Source: Acinetobacter sp. (GTDB lineage: Bacteria > Pseudomonadota > Gammaproteobacteria > Pseudomonadales > Moraxellaceae). From it: a stretch of 64,000 nucleotides of DNA. The stretch's first letter is position 1; the number at the start of each line of letters is the position of its first letter. The stretch covers positions 43,210 through 107,209 of the forward strand of contig JAITLL010000056.1 of assembly GCA_031277915.1 (NCBI GenBank), read 5' to 3'. Of this stretch, positions 28,754 through 38,589 are shown piece by piece. Under the pieces are notes generated by a model. The model made no database searches, had not been told where the DNA came from, and saw nothing but the letters and a program-made list of their open reading frames with translations. The position numbers and the translations under genes were made by a program.

Positions 28754-30061
28754 TTGCCTTGGAAGTTTAACTTGATTGCGCCTAGACAAGGGCTATTTGC
28801 TAGCCTACTGATCATTAGTTTTGCATTGCATACCTTTTTATTGGTGATTGCAACGACACACCAGCTCAATGAAAACCGTGCGAGTCAAGGTCAGCTCATG
28901 ACCAGTCAGCTCGTTGCAGACAGCTTATCTGAGCTTGAACCTGCCAATACGGTATCTTTGGCTCTTATTGCCAATCGCTATGCGACCAATCCAAGTGTGG
29001 CATCTATCCGTATTCTTGATGCCAATAAACAAGTTTTGGCAACAAGCGGTATGTCAAAAACTCGCGAAGGTGAAATTTTTGTTCGTGATGCTCTTCAAAA
29101 TGAGAAGAAAGTCGGTTCTATTGAAATCACGCTTATTCAACCAAGTATTGGCGAAATTCTTCGTACTCAATGGCTTGCCATTTTAGCGTCATTGTTCTTG
29201 CATGTTTTATTATGGCTTGCTTACCGCGCAATCGCTCGCCCAACCCGTAGCGAATACTTGGCCCGTATTAATGAAGAAAACCGCTTGAAACATGAGATTC
29301 AGCAGTTAACTCAAGCCCTAGCACTTGAGAAACAAAATACGGTGACCTTGGTTGCACAAGCTCAGCAACAAGCCAAAGCTAAACCCCTTGTTCGTTCGCA
29401 ACCCGAAAAAAGCGCAGCGTCTTCTGACCAAGATACTTTGGCGCTTAATATTCAGTTTTATGACCCTAAACAGCTATTAAGCAGTGTTAACCAGTCTGTG
29501 TCTGTACCGTACTTTAAACTTTGTCAGCTCTTCTTAAATAAAAGCATTGAGCTATGTGCAAAACATCATCATTTAAAGACCACAGATGTTGAGGTGGTAG
29601 ATGAGTTTAATGCAGAAGGCACAACCCTTACCATTTCAACTTCACATCCGCACGCTGTAGAGTGCCTGCTGATGGTAGGTACGGTTTTCCAGTTGCTTTC
29701 AGACGTTTTATACAAGCGTTACCGTGAAGATAAACGTTTTGCCCTGCAAACTCGCAGTGCTGTGTGTAATGCCGTAGAAGCCATGCAAATAGACGCCAAA
29801 GAGGCAGCTCAACGTTTAGCACAACATCTTCATGCCAAAGAGTCTGCACTTTATCTTGAGAATGAACAGCTTAAAGCAATTCAAGACAGCTACCAGCTTG
29901 TTGCTATGCCAAACCCAAGTAATATCATGACTCGTCATGCATTTATGATTAATGGTATGAATGCTGAATGTGCAGAGCTTGCACAGAATATTCGAACTGA
30001 AATTTTGATGGGTAAAAAATCAATTCCACAAAATGATAGCCCAAGTAGTGCAGCATCTTAA
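28754..30061 (+). CDS. YtjB/SMP-like membrane protein
   Basis: The product has an N-terminal membrane helix (LFASLLIISFALHTFLLVIA), a periplasmic domain of about 110 residues (ANTVSLALIANRYATNPSVA, SIRILDANKQVLATSG), a second helix (WLAILASLFLHVLLWLAYRA), a coiled-coil-like Gln-rich segment and a cytoplasmic C-terminal region. The first half resembles AhpA/YtjB (SMP_2 family), and the gene is divergent from serB as ytjB is in E. coli. At 435 residues it is about twice as long as YtjB. Both candidate starts are TTG: 28754 without a ribosome site, or 28772 with GGAAG upstream. The function is unknown. Confidence 0.65.
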   Translation: MPWKFNLIAPRQGLFASLLIISFALHTFLLVIATTHQLNENRASQGQLMTSQLVADSLSELEPANTVSLALIANRYATNPSVASIRILDANKQVLATSGMSKTREGEIFVRDALQNEKKVGSIEITLIQPSIGEILRTQWLAILASLFLHVLLWLAYRAIARPTRSEYLARINEENRLKHEIQQLTQALALEKQNTVTLVAQAQQQAKAKPLVRSQPEKSAASSDQDTLALNIQFYDPKQLLSSVNQSVSVPYFKLCQLFLNKSIELCAKHHHLKTTDVEVVDEFNAEGTTLTISTSHPHAVECLLMVGTVFQLLSDVLYKRYREDKRFALQTRSAVCNAVEAMQIDAKEAAQRLAQHLHAKESALYLENEQLKAIQDSYQLVAMPNPSNIMTRHAFMINGMNAECAELAQNIRTEILMGKKSIPQNDSPSSAAS

Positions 30062-30081
30062 AAGTCACTAAGCGCATTGAA

Positions 30082-30109
30082 ACCTAGCCTTTTGGCTAGG
30101 TTTTTTTTA
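30082..30109 (+). terminator. terminator after the YtjB-like gene
   Basis: AACCTAGCC, TTTT, GGCTAGGTT is a perfect 9-bp hairpin followed by eight T. Confidence 0.95.
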
Positions 30110-30300
30110 TTTAAATTCATGGTATTTGTGATAAACAATTTTATTTTCTTATGATTTATTCAGATAAATAAATCCAGATCTATTCTATCTCGTTGTAAAT
30201 TTGGATAAATCAGAATCATAGGCAAAATTCTATAAACAGCGTAAACTATGCGAAATTTATTCAATAGAAATTGTCTTACGACAAAAAAAGGTGAAAGCGA

Positions 30301-31422
30301 ATGCCGCTGAGTCGTGTTGAAGATCTTGTTGCCGATATTCGTGCAGGCAAAATGGTTATATTGATGGATGACGAAGATCGCGAAAATGAAGGTGATCTTG
30401 TCATCGCAGCAACGCATGTTCGTCCTGAAGATATTAACTTCATGATTACCCATGCACGTGGTCTAGTGTGTTTGACGTTAAGCCGTGAACGCTGTAAACA
30501 GTTAAACCTTCCACTCATGGTTGACCAAAACGGTGCCCAGCACAGCACTAACTTTACGTTATCTATTGAAGCGGCTGAAGGGATCACCACTGGTATTTCA
30601 GCAGCAGAGCGTGCACATACAATTCAAGCTGCTGTCGCAGCACATGCTAAACCAAGCGATATCGTACAACCGGGCCATATTTTCCCGTTAATGGCACAAC
30701 CAGGTGGCGTACTACACCGTGCTGGTCATACCGAAGCGGGTTGTGATTTAACACGTTTAGCAGGTCTTGAACCAGCTTCTGTCATTTGTGAAATCATCAA
30801 TGAAGATGGCACAATGGCACGTCGTGGCGATTTAGAAATTTTTGCTGAGAAGCATGGTCTAAAAATTGGTACAATTGCCGACTTAATTCACTACCGTATG
30901 ACGAATGAGCAGACTGTAGAACGTCTGGATCAAAAAACGATTCAAACAGAATACGGTTCATTTGAACTCTATCGCTATCGTGAGATTGGTAACCCTGACA
31001 TTCATTTGGCTTTAGTGAAAGGCGAGCCAAAAGAAGGCGTTACAACGGTACGTGTACATGGCTTCAGCCCAATTCGCGATTTGCTTAAGCTCAATAAAGC
31101 TGACGGCGAACCCGCTTGGAATCTAGACCTTGCACTACAAACGATTGCAGCAAGTGACCGCGGCGTTTTAGTCTGGATCGGACAAGATCATTTGCAAGAC
31201 TTGGGACCAGCACTGGATGATTTAAACAAGCCAAAACCGGTGAAATCCAATGCAGCACTTTCACACCAATATCAAACAATTGGTGTAGGCGCTCAAATTT
31301 TGCGTGATTTAGGTGTTGAAAAAATGAAGCTTCTTAGCTCACCATTGCGTTTCAATGCTTTATCTGGCTTTAATTTAGAAGTAGTGGAATATATCACTGC
31401 TGATCAAATCACAACGAAATAA
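30301..31422 (+). CDS. ribB: 3,4-dihydroxy-2-butanone-4-phosphate synthase fused to a degenerate GTP cyclohydrolase II domain (RibBX type)
   Basis: The 373-residue protein has an N-terminal DHBP synthase domain (residues about 1-200) with [31 protein letters not shown] and [17 protein letters not shown]. It makes the four-carbon precursor of riboflavin from ribulose 5-phosphate. The C-terminal domain resembles RibA ([38 protein letters not shown]). However, it lacks the three zinc cysteines of the C-x10-CDC site and the RQEGRGIGL loop, so GTP cyclohydrolase activity is unlikely. This matches the RibBX variant described in Proteobacteria. AAAGGTG precedes the ATG. No FMN riboswitch is visible. 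ribH follows in 11 bp. Confidence 0.93.
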
Positions 31423-31433
31423 TCGAGGTTGCT

Positions 31434-31904
31434 ATGGCAATTCGCCGTATTGAAGGTTTATTACATCTCGCAAGCGAAGGTCGTTATGCGATTTTAGTGG
31501 GTCGTTTCAACAGCTTTGTTGTTGAACACTTATTGGAAGGCGCGATCGACACATTAAAACGTCATGGCGTAAATGAAGACAACATTACTGTTATTCATGC
31601 CCCTGGCGCATGGGAACTCCCGATCGTTGCTAAAAAATTAGCTACATCAAACCAGTTTGATGCCATCATTGCTCTTGGCGCAGTGATTCGTGGCAGCACA
31701 CCTCACTTTGACTTCGTTGCTGGTGAATGTGCAAAAGGTTTAGGTGTAGTTGCGTTAGAAAGCAGCTTGCCTGTTATCAATGGTGTATTAACTACTGACA
31801 GCATCGAGCAAGCAATCGAACGCTCAGGTACAAAAGCAGGAAACAAAGGTAGCGAAGCTGCTTTAACTGCAATTGAAATGGTTAATTTATTAAAGGCAAT
31901 TTAA
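31434..31904 (+). CDS. ribH: 6,7-dimethyl-8-ribityllumazine synthase
   Basis: The 156-residue enzyme joins the RibB product with the pyrimidine intermediate to form lumazine, the direct riboflavin precursor. Motifs are [55 protein letters not shown] (substrate and phosphate loop) and [20 protein letters not shown]. It sits in the classic ribB-ribH-nusB order; nusB begins 3 bp after its stop. Confidence 0.97.
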
Positions 31905-31907
31905 AGC

Positions 31908-32360
31908 ATGTCTCAAACACTGCAAGCCGCTTATGCAGCAAAACGCAAAGCACGTCGTTTTGCTGTACAAGGTATTTATGAGTGGCAAATGAGTCACAAC
32001 CCTGTACATGAAATTGAAGCACGTACACGTGCTGAAAATGCAATGCACAAGGTAGACTTAAACTATTATCACGAACTACTAACTGAAGTCATCGCTCAGC
32101 GCGAAGAACTTGATGCGTTACTTATTCCGGTACTTGACCGTGAACTTGACGCACTTGATGGCGTGGAACTCGCGACTTTACGTTTAGGTGCTTATGAGTT
32201 ACGTGATCATCTAGAAATCCCATACCGTGTGGTACTTGATGAAGCAATCGAGCTCGCTAAACATTTTGGCGGAGCGGACAGTCATAAATATATCAATGGT
32301 GTATTAGACCGTCTGAGTTCGACATTGCGTAGCGCAGAAAAACAACAAGCAGACCAATAG
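31908..32360 (+). CDS. nusB: transcription antitermination protein NusB
   Basis: The 150-residue protein has the NusB fold: [20 protein letters not shown] at the N-terminus, [20 protein letters not shown] and [20 protein letters not shown] followed by [13 protein letters not shown]. It binds boxA RNA with NusE (S10) and supports rRNA antitermination. Its position between ribH and thiL is conserved in gammaproteobacteria. Confidence 0.97.
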   Translation: MSQTLQAAYAAKRKARRFAVQGIYEWQMSHNPVHEIEARTRAENAMHKVDLNYYHELLTEVIAQREELDALLIPVLDRELDALDGVELATLRLGAYELRDHLEIPYRVVLDEAIELAKHFGGADSHKYINGVLDRLSSTLRSAEKQQADQ

Positions 32361-32372
32361 GCTTGATGTTCT

Positions 32373-33290
32373 ATGGCTGAGTTCTCAATTATTGACCGAT
32401 ATTTTAATCGACAGTCAAATCCTGATGTCGCGCTTGGTATTGGTGATGACTCAGCCTTAATTACTCCCCCTTCAAATCAACAACTGGTGATCTGTGCAGA
32501 TACGCTTGTTGCTGGACGTCATTTCCCTCTTGAAACCTCGCCTCATGCTATTGGCTGGAAAAGTGTTGCCGTAAATCTTTCAGATATTGCTGCAATGGGC
32601 GCTAAACCGCATAGTATTTTACTTGCGTTAAGCCTACCTACCATTGACCATGAGTGGCTTGAAGGGTTTAGTCAGGGAATATATGACTGTTGTAATCAAT
32701 TTGGCGTCGCCTTAATTGGTGGAGATACGACCCAAGGTCCACATCTCACTATTACCGTTACCGCAATGGGCTGGATCGAAACCGGAAAAGCCGTGTTACG
32801 TTCAGGTGCAAAAGTCGGTGATTATGTTTGTGTAAGTGGCCAAGTTGGCGATGCAGCCTACGGTTTACAACACTTAGGGCACCCTCTACAGCAAAGACTT
32901 GATTATCCGACACCACGTTGTCAGCTTGGGCAAGAACTTAAAGGGCTCGCCTCTAGCATGATTGATGTTTCAGATGGCTTAGCTCAAGACTTAGGACATA
33001 TTTTAAAAGCATCTAAGGTCGGGGCGCGTCTCATTCTGGAAAACTTACCTGTTGACCCTGTATTGCAACAATTAAAAGAGCAACAACGTTGGCAATATGC
33101 ACTTGCAGGTGGAGACGATTACGAATTATGTTTTACAATAACACCGCAAAATTATGAAAAACTTTTGCAAAAACAACTGGACGTTAAGATTACAATGATT
33201 GGACAGATCGTTGAACAAACAAAACTAACTTTTGAGCATCTGGGTTCAGATTACTCATTGCAAATTCATGGATATCAACACTTTGCATAA
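32373..33290 (+). CDS. thiL: thiamine-monophosphate kinase
   Basis: The 305-residue enzyme phosphorylates thiamine monophosphate to the active cofactor thiamine diphosphate. Motifs are ALGIGDDSALITPPSNQQLV, SVAVNLSDIAAMGAKPHSIL, ALIGGDTTQGPHLTITVTAM and SMIDVSDGLAQDLGHI. It follows nusB by 12 bp. The end overlaps the likely start of pgpA. Confidence 0.95.
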   Translation: MAEFSIIDRYFNRQSNPDVALGIGDDSALITPPSNQQLVICADTLVAGRHFPLETSPHAIGWKSVAVNLSDIAAMGAKPHSILLALSLPTIDHEWLEGFSQGIYDCCNQFGVALIGGDTTQGPHLTITVTAMGWIETGKAVLRSGAKVGDYVCVSGQVGDAAYGLQHLGHPLQQRLDYPTPRCQLGQELKGLASSMIDVSDGLAQDLGHILKASKVGARLILENLPVDPVLQQLKEQQRWQYALAGGDDYELCFTITPQNYEKLLQKQLDVKITMIGQIVEQTKLTFEHLGSDYSLQIHGYQHFA

Positions 33291-33801
33291 ACCGCCGATT
33301 CATTTTAAGAACATGTCTTGGTTCAACCGCTGCATCGTTTTCTGTGGGGTTGGTTTTGGATCTGGTCTCGCACCTAAAGCACCCGGAACTTTTGGCTCTG
33401 CTTTTGCCTTACTTTTCATTCCTATCTGGGTATCTCTCGGTTTTACGTTAAGTACAATTGCTATTCTCATCATGTCCTTAGTGGGAATTTATATTTGTGA
33501 CCAAACCGCAAAAATCATTGATGTTCATGATGATGGACGAATTGTTTGGGATGAATTTGCAGGACAATCAATTACTCTGCTGCCTTTAATATATTTTAAT
33601 ATTATGTCGTTACAATGGGCGCTAATTGGTTTTTGCTTATTCCGTCTGTTTGATGTTTGGAAACCTTGGCCAATCCGTGTTGCCGACCAGAAAGTTGCTG
33701 GTGGCTTCGGAATTATGCTGGACGACATCATTGCAGGGCTTTGGGCGGCACTATGTATCATCATATTTATTACTTTTTGGGGCGTAACGCCATTTAAGTA
33801 G
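33268..33801 (+). CDS. pgpA: phosphatidylglycerophosphatase A
   Basis: The 177-residue membrane enzyme dephosphorylates phosphatidylglycerophosphate. PgpA motifs are [53 protein letters not shown] and [18 protein letters not shown]. The start is uncertain: ATG at 33268 overlaps thiL by 23 bp, an upstream ATG is at 33232, and one at 33313 ([10 protein letters not shown]) would still keep the whole domain. None has a strong ribosome site, so translational coupling to thiL is likely. Confidence 0.92.
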   Translation: MDINTLHKPPIHFKNMSWFNRCIVFCGVGFGSGLAPKAPGTFGSAFALLFIPIWVSLGFTLSTIAILIMSLVGIYICDQTAKIIDVHDDGRIVWDEFAGQSITLLPLIYFNIMSLQWALIGFCLFRLFDVWKPWPIRVADQKVAGGFGIMLDDIIAGLWAALCIIIFITFWGVTPFK

Positions 33802-33809
33802 GTTTACTC

Positions 33810-35174
33810 ATGTCAACTACCGTCATTATCCTAGCTGCAGGCAAAGGAACGCGAATGCGTTCACAACTACCTAAAGTACTACAACCTTTAGCTGGTCGCC
33901 CACTACTAGGACATGTTATTAAGACAGCAAAACAATTATTAGCAGAAAATATCATTACCATTTATGGACACGGCGGCGATCACGTAAAACAGACGTTTGC
34001 ACAAGAAAATATTAAATGGGTTGAACAAGCAGAACAATTAGGTACGGGTCATGCCGTACAAATGACTTTACCGGTACTTCCTAAAGACGGTATTTCATTA
34101 ATTCTATACGGTGATGTCCCTTTAGTACGTCAAACAACGCTAGAGCAACTTGTTGAAGTATCAAGTAAAACCGGTATTGGTATGATTACTTTACACGTCG
34201 ATAACCCAACGGGTTATGGCCGTATTGTTCGCCAAGACGGAAAAATTCAAGCGATTGTTGAACATAAAGATGCAACTGATGCTCAGCGTCAAATTCAAGA
34301 AATCAACACAGGTATTTACTGTGTAAGCAACGCAAAACTTCATGAATGGTTGCCTAAACTTTCTAATGAAAATGCACAAGGCGAATACTATTTAACTGAC
34401 ATCGTTGCGATGGCGGTTGCAGATGGCTTAGAAATTGCCTCTATTCAGCCAGAACTTGCTTTTGAAGTTGAAGGGGTCAACGACCGCTTACAACTTGCAG
34501 CACTTGAACGTGATTTCCAACAACAGCAAGCAAAAGAACTTATGCAACAAGGCGTAACTTTTGCAGACCCTGCCCGTTTTGATTTACGTGGTTCTGTCAA
34601 AGTTGGACACGATGTTCGTATTGATGTGAATGTCATTATTGAAGGTGACTGTGAAATCGGTGACTTTGTAGAAATTGGTGCTGGCTGTATTTTGAAAAAT
34701 ACGACCATTGCAGCTGGAACTAAAATCCAAGCGTATAGCGTTTTTGATGGTGCAGTTGTGGGTGAGAACACCCAAATTGGCCCATTTGCACGCTTACGTC
34801 CAGGCGCTAAATTGGCAAACGAAGTCCACATTGGTAACTTCGTTGAAGTCAAAAACACAACTATCGGTCTTGGCAGTAAAGCTAACCACTTCACCTACTT
34901 AGGTGATGCCGAGATCGGTGCTGACTCAAACATTGGGGCAGGTACAATTACCTGCAATTATGATGGTGCAAATAAACACAAAACCACTATTGGCGATGCA
35001 GTCTTTATCGGTTCTAATAGCTCGCTGGTTGCGCCTGTGACTATTGGAAATGGAGCAACAGTCGGTGCGGGTTCTGTGATTACGAAAGATGTGGCTGAAC
35101 AAAGTCTCTCCTTTGAACGTGCTCAACAAATTTCTAAAGCAAATTATCAACGTCCCCAAAAGCGTGAAAAATAA
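33810..35174 (+). CDS. glmU: bifunctional N-acetylglucosamine-1-phosphate uridyltransferase / glucosamine-1-phosphate acetyltransferase
   Basis: The 454-residue enzyme makes UDP-GlcNAc for peptidoglycan and LPS/LOS. The N-terminal uridyltransferase has [20 protein letters not shown] and [13 protein letters not shown]. The C-terminal half is a left-handed beta-helix with hexapeptide repeats ([20 protein letters not shown]) and the acetyltransferase site [20 protein letters not shown] followed by YLGD. Length is normal. glmS follows 12 bp later, so the two consecutive pathway enzymes are in one operon. Confidence 0.97.
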   Translation: MSTTVIILAAGKGTRMRSQLPKVLQPLAGRPLLGHVIKTAKQLLAENIITIYGHGGDHVKQTFAQENIKWVEQAEQLGTGHAVQMTLPVLPKDGISLILYGDVPLVRQTTLEQLVEVSSKTGIGMITLHVDNPTGYGRIVRQDGKIQAIVEHKDATDAQRQIQEINTGIYCVSNAKLHEWLPKLSNENAQGEYYLTDIVAMAVADGLEIASIQPELAFEVEGVNDRLQLAALERDFQQQQAKELMQQGVTFADPARFDLRGSVKVGHDVRIDVNVIIEGDCEIGDFVEIGAGCILKNTTIAAGTKIQAYSVFDGAVVGENTQIGPFARLRPGAKLANEVHIGNFVEVKNTTIGLGSKANHFTYLGDAEIGADSNIGAGTITCNYDGANKHKTTIGDAVFIGSNSSLVAPVTIGNGATVGAGSVITKDVAEQSLSFERAQQISKANYQRPQKREK

Positions 35175-35186
35175 GAGGATTGAATT

Positions 35187-37025
35187 ATGTGTGGTATCGT
35201 CGGAGGCGTTGCAGAGCGTTGTGTAACCGAGATTTTAATCGAAGGTTTAAAACGTCTTGAATATCGTGGTTATGATTCAGCGGGCGTTGCTTTACTGAAT
35301 AATCAACAAGTTTTACGTGAGCGCCGTGTAGGTAAGGTGGTTAACCTTGCCGATGCAGTTGCTGACCAGCAGCTTACTGGGGTAGTTGGTATTGCTCATA
35401 CACGTTGGGCAACACATGGTAAACCAACTGAAAATAATGCTCACCCGCACATGTCGGGCAAAGTGGCAGTCGTTCACAACGGTATTATCGAAAACTATCA
35501 AGAGCTTAAAGATGACCTTCAAGCTTTAGGATACGTATTTACCTCTCAAACAGATACAGAAGTTGTCGCTCACTTAGTTGCTGAAGCACTAAAAAGCACT
35601 GACAGCTTACTTGAAGCAGTAGAATCTGTTGTTCCTCAGCTTAAAGGTGCTTACGCACTGGGTATTATTCATAGCGATTATCCAGATGAGTTAATCACTG
35701 TACGTGAAGGTTCACCACTCGTGATTGGTGTAGGTATTGGTGAAAACTTTATTAGTTCAGACCAACTTGCGCTTTTACCTGTGACTAACCGTTTTATGTA
35801 TTTAGAAGAAGGTGATATTGCTCGCCTGACTCGTACTTCAATTGAAGTATTTGCAAACGGTGAACCTGTTGAACGTCCAGTGAAAGAGCTTGATGCAACG
35901 GTAAGCAATGCTTCAAAAGGTGAATTTAAGCACTACATGCTTAAAGAAATTTATGAGCAACCAGAAGCAATCAAACAAACGATTTCTCAAGCACTTGATG
36001 GCAACAGCTTACGCGAAGATTTCTTGCAAGATGCAAATGCAGATTTCAGCAAACTTCAAAGCGTACAAATCATTGCGTGTGGTACAAGTTATCACTCAGG
36101 TATGATCGCGAAATATTGGTTTGAACAACTCATTGGCGTGCCATGCCAAGTGGAAATTGCGAGTGAATTCCGCTATCGCACACCTGTAATTGTTGAAAAC
36201 ACGCTCTATGTTTGTATTTCTCAATCAGGTGAAACAGCCGATACTTTAGCTGCATTACGTGAAACGCAAAAACGTGCCAAAGCAAACAAACTCAGCATTC
36301 AGACTTTAACCATCTGTAACGTTGCAACGTCTTCAATGGTACGTGAAACTGATCACCACTTATTGACCCTTGCTGGGCCTGAAATTGGTGTTGCATCAAC
36401 TAAAGCGTTCACGACTCAGCTTGCTGCGCTCATGCTACTCGTTCTCAAAATTGGACAAGTAAAACAGCGTATTAGCAACGTAATGATTGAAGAGCTTGCG
36501 CGTGAATTATGGCACAGCCCGAAAGTTATTCTTGATACGCTTAAAAATGATGATGAAATTTTACGTTTATCAGAATTGTTCGTTGAAAAACAACACTGTT
36601 TATTCTTAGGCCGTGGTACACACTATCCAATCGCATTGGAAGGTGCATTAAAGCTTAAAGAAATTTCATATATTCACGCAGAAGGTTATGCGGCTGGTGA
36701 GTTAAAACATGGGCCATTGGCACTTGTTGATAACGAAATGCCAATCGTTATTCTTGCTCCAAATGATGAAATGCTTGATAAGCTTAAGTCAAATATGGAA
36801 GAAGTTCAGGCACGTGGTGGTGAATTATTCGTTTTCGCGGATGAAAATAGCGGTATTGCGGAAAAAGATCGTCAACACGTTGTACAGATTCCAGCAGTAA
36901 ACGAATGGCTTGCTCCAATCATTTATAGCGTACCAGTTCAGTTGTTGTCTTATCACGTTGCTGTTTTACGTGGTACAGACGTTGACCAGCCACGTAACTT
37001 GGCGAAGTCAGTAACTGTAGAATAA
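35187..37025 (+). CDS. glmS: glutamine--fructose-6-phosphate aminotransferase (isomerizing)
   Basis: The 612-residue enzyme makes glucosamine 6-phosphate. It starts MCGIVGGVAERC, where Cys2 is the glutaminase nucleophile. Next are the HTRWATHGKPTENNAHPH motif and two SIS domains (IIACGTSYHSGMIAKYW, SQSGETADTLAALRE and GVASTKAFTTQL). The C-terminus DQPRNLAKSVTVE contains the conserved sequence that is the Tn7 target-recognition site in other bacteria. Two hairpins follow. Confidence 0.98.
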   Translation: MCGIVGGVAERCVTEILIEGLKRLEYRGYDSAGVALLNNQQVLRERRVGKVVNLADAVADQQLTGVVGIAHTRWATHGKPTENNAHPHMSGKVAVVHNGIIENYQELKDDLQALGYVFTSQTDTEVVAHLVAEALKSTDSLLEAVESVVPQLKGAYALGIIHSDYPDELITVREGSPLVIGVGIGENFISSDQLALLPVTNRFMYLEEGDIARLTRTSIEVFANGEPVERPVKELDATVSNASKGEFKHYMLKEIYEQPEAIKQTISQALDGNSLREDFLQDANADFSKLQSVQIIACGTSYHSGMIAKYWFEQLIGVPCQVEIASEFRYRTPVIVENTLYVCISQSGETADTLAALRETQKRAKANKLSIQTLTICNVATSSMVRETDHHLLTLAGPEIGVASTKAFTTQLAALMLLVLKIGQVKQRISNVMIEELARELWHSPKVILDTLKNDDEILRLSELFVEKQHCLFLGRGTHYPIALEGALKLKEISYIHAEGYAAGELKHGPLALVDNEMPIVILAPNDEMLDKLKSNMEEVQARGGELFVFADENSGIAEKDRQHVVQIPAVNEWLAPIIYSVPVQLLSYHVAVLRGTDVDQPRNLAKSVTVE

Positions 37026-37052
37026 TTATCAGACAGGCGATCTATACCATAA
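36990..37052 (+). other. attTn7 site (unoccupied)
   Basis: The 3' end of glmS encodes DQPRNLAKSVTVE, the conserved TnsD-binding region, and Tn7 normally inserts about 25 bp past the stop, here near 37050. No tns genes or Tn7 ends are present. The call rests on knowledge of Tn7 targeting and on the glmS sequence. Confidence 0.65.
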
Positions 37053-37076
37053 GAAGTGGCGTAGATCGTTTCTTTT
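37038..37076 (+). terminator. first hairpin after glmS
   Basis: CGATCTA (37038-37044) and TAGATCG (37062-37068) pair perfectly, with CCA/TGG inside, followed by TTTCTTTT. It is a plausible glmS terminator. Confidence 0.7.
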
Positions 37077-37082
37077 GATTAG

Positions 37083-37119
37083 AAAGCCCGATATGCATAA
37101 TTGCCTATCGGGCTTTTTT
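37083..37119 (+). terminator. second hairpin terminator after glmS
   Basis: AAAGCCCGATA and TATCGGGCTTT form an 11-bp perfect stem with a T-run, a classical rho-independent terminator. Confidence 0.92.
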
Positions 37120-37120
37120 A

Positions 37121-37444
37121 TTGCCTGATTCAAAGGATTCATATAAAAAATACAAGAATGGAAAAAGGAAGGCCGTGGTGTACTTCACAAGCCAGCCAAA
37201 CGAGGTATGCCTTTATAATAATTATAATTTTGACAGACATGATTACAATTGGAATTTTAATGAAACAGGTGTGCTTGGTGGCATAGTTAGTTTAGGAAAA
37301 AAATTTTAAAGAAATATGTAAACAAGAATAGGTGGAGTATTTGCGAGTAAAGGTAAATATGTTTACATGCAAGGAGGATTTGATTTTTCATTTTTTAATA
37401 AAGTTTACTGTCCTGCATGCACTCCAGCACCAAGAGAAAAATAA
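37121..37444 (+). pseudogene. decayed reading frame downstream of glmS
   Basis: One frame stays open from within the glmS terminator region to 37309, continues past two TAA codons (37307 and 37319) and ends at 37442-37444. It reads PDSKDSYKKYKNGKRKAVVY and on to GGIVSLGKKF, stop, RNM, stop, then TRIGGVFASKGKYVYMQGGF and YCPACTPAPREK. There is no start codon with a ribosome site, so the N-terminus is missing. The final TAA overlaps the next ATG (TAATG), as in a coupled operon. This looks like the tail of a truncated gene; its family is not recognised. Confidence 0.5.
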
Positions 37445-37941
37445 TGAAACGTATTGCATTAGTTATTATTGGATTATGTGTTATATACGTTATTTATCAA
37501 ATATATAGTTCAAATTCTTCTTGTTACTTAAAGGGTTCTATTTGTACTTCGGAGTTCAAATATTCAAATTCTGTTGAACGTTCTGTATATATAAATAATA
37601 AAGAAATCTCTTCTGATCAAAAGCAATCATGGATAAATAATCACCATATTTATCCAAAAGGTGAAAATGGATATTGGAATTATTGTAAGGAATATTCAAA
37701 ACGCTCTATTGTTTGCTCATTTCAATATCTTGTGAATATTAGTAAATGTAAAGACTTAAGTGTAGATAAATACCCAATTGAAAATTGGAGATTAAGGTTC
37801 TATAAAATATCGATGCTTGATAGGGAAAAGCTTAGTTATACATTGGAGTTGTATGAGGGGAAAAAAGATTCTTGGATGCAAAGCCAGTTGATCAATACTG
37901 ATCAAGAAGTATTATGTGATTCTGAAGTTAAACCTTATTAA
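37444..37941 (+). CDS. small membrane-anchored protein of unknown function (orphan immunity-like)
   Basis: I chose the ATG at 37444 (165 aa). It overlaps the stop of the decayed frame upstream by one base, and AGAGAAAA lies before it. The N-terminus MKRIALVIIGLCVIYVIYQI is a single membrane anchor or uncleaved signal. The rest is polar, Ser/Tyr/Lys-rich, with cysteines at SSCYLKGSIC, NYCKEY, SIVCSF and SKCKDL that could form disulfides in the periplasm. It is AT-rich. The coupling to a broken upstream gene is like an immunity gene left after loss of its toxin, by inference only. Confidence 0.55.
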   Translation: MKRIALVIIGLCVIYVIYQIYSSNSSCYLKGSICTSEFKYSNSVERSVYINNKEISSDQKQSWINNHHIYPKGENGYWNYCKEYSKRSIVCSFQYLVNISKCKDLSVDKYPIENWRLRFYKISMLDREKLSYTLELYEGKKDSWMQSQLINTDQEVLCDSEVKPY

Positions 37942-38078
37942 TTGATAAAAAGCAAAAATTGAAGAAAAGATTAGGAAACCCTCCCCCTAGGTCTCTGCAT
38001 CACAACGGACTTTTACTTTTGCGCTGATTTAAAGTTTGAGAGATCATTGCGACACAGAGATAAAGGAGCTAAGTGAAC

Positions 38079-38363
38079 TTAGCCCATTTGAGTTTTATCG
38101 CAGCGTTGAATACTGCTGAACAAGTTAGGGGCAAAGTCCTGTGGGAGAACAGGACTTTGCAAACTGGTTTGTTTTAAACGTTGTACGGTTTGAGGTGAAT
38201 ACACCTGTGCAAGCTGTTGGCAAATACAATCGCAACTGGCTTGCATGTGTTCACCTGAAAAACAAATTCTTTTAAATTCCTGCTGAGCATTGGCATCATC
38301 ATTTGTAATACTGTAAGCACCGACCACAAGGTTTAAAACCAATATAAATTTATGAAGTTTCAT
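38079..38363 (-). CDS. small secreted Cys-containing protein of unknown function
   Basis: The 94-residue product starts MKLHKFILVLNLVVGAYSIT, a signal-peptide-like stretch, possibly with cleavage at ANA-QQ near residue 27. The mature part carries four cysteines (RICFSGEHMQASCDCICQQL) plus one near the C-terminus (IQRCDKTQMG). The motif with CDCIC resembles small periplasmic Cys-rich proteins, but I do not recognise a family. It is divergent from the AT-rich region to its right. A short stem (GGGCTAAG/CTTAGCTCC on minus) overlaps its stop and may act as a weak terminator. Confidence 0.6.
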   Translation of the reverse strand: MKLHKFILVLNLVVGAYSITNDDANAQQEFKRICFSGEHMQASCDCICQQLAQVYSPQTVQRLKQTSLQSPVLPQDFAPNLFSSIQRCDKTQMG

Positions 38364-38588
38364 ATTATTCTCATGATTATTTATATCTTTAAATAAAACA
38401 AAAATATGATTCGATTAAATATTAAAATAATTTTTTAAATAATAGTTAATCCTCCCACAAATACAGGAAAATAAAATAATTAAAATTTTAAATAAAAATA
38501 ATTTATAAATTTAAAATATAAGGTCGTAGAAAACCAAAATTTTAAATAAATAAAATAATTAAATAAGAGAGAAAATGAGTTTGAATAG
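38364..38588. other. AT-rich non-coding stretch before the structured block
   Basis: Very AT-rich sequence with A- and T-tracts and repeated AAATAAAATAATTAAA-like words. No open reading frame of credible composition is present. Such curved DNA would suit a nucleoid-protein-silenced accessory region. The promoter of the small secreted protein must lie at its left end. Confidence 0.6.
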
Positions 38589-38589
38589 T

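Noticed and set aside
30110-30300. FMN riboswitch upstream of the ribB gene
   Set aside because: No RFN-element consensus segments are seen in the 190-bp leader.
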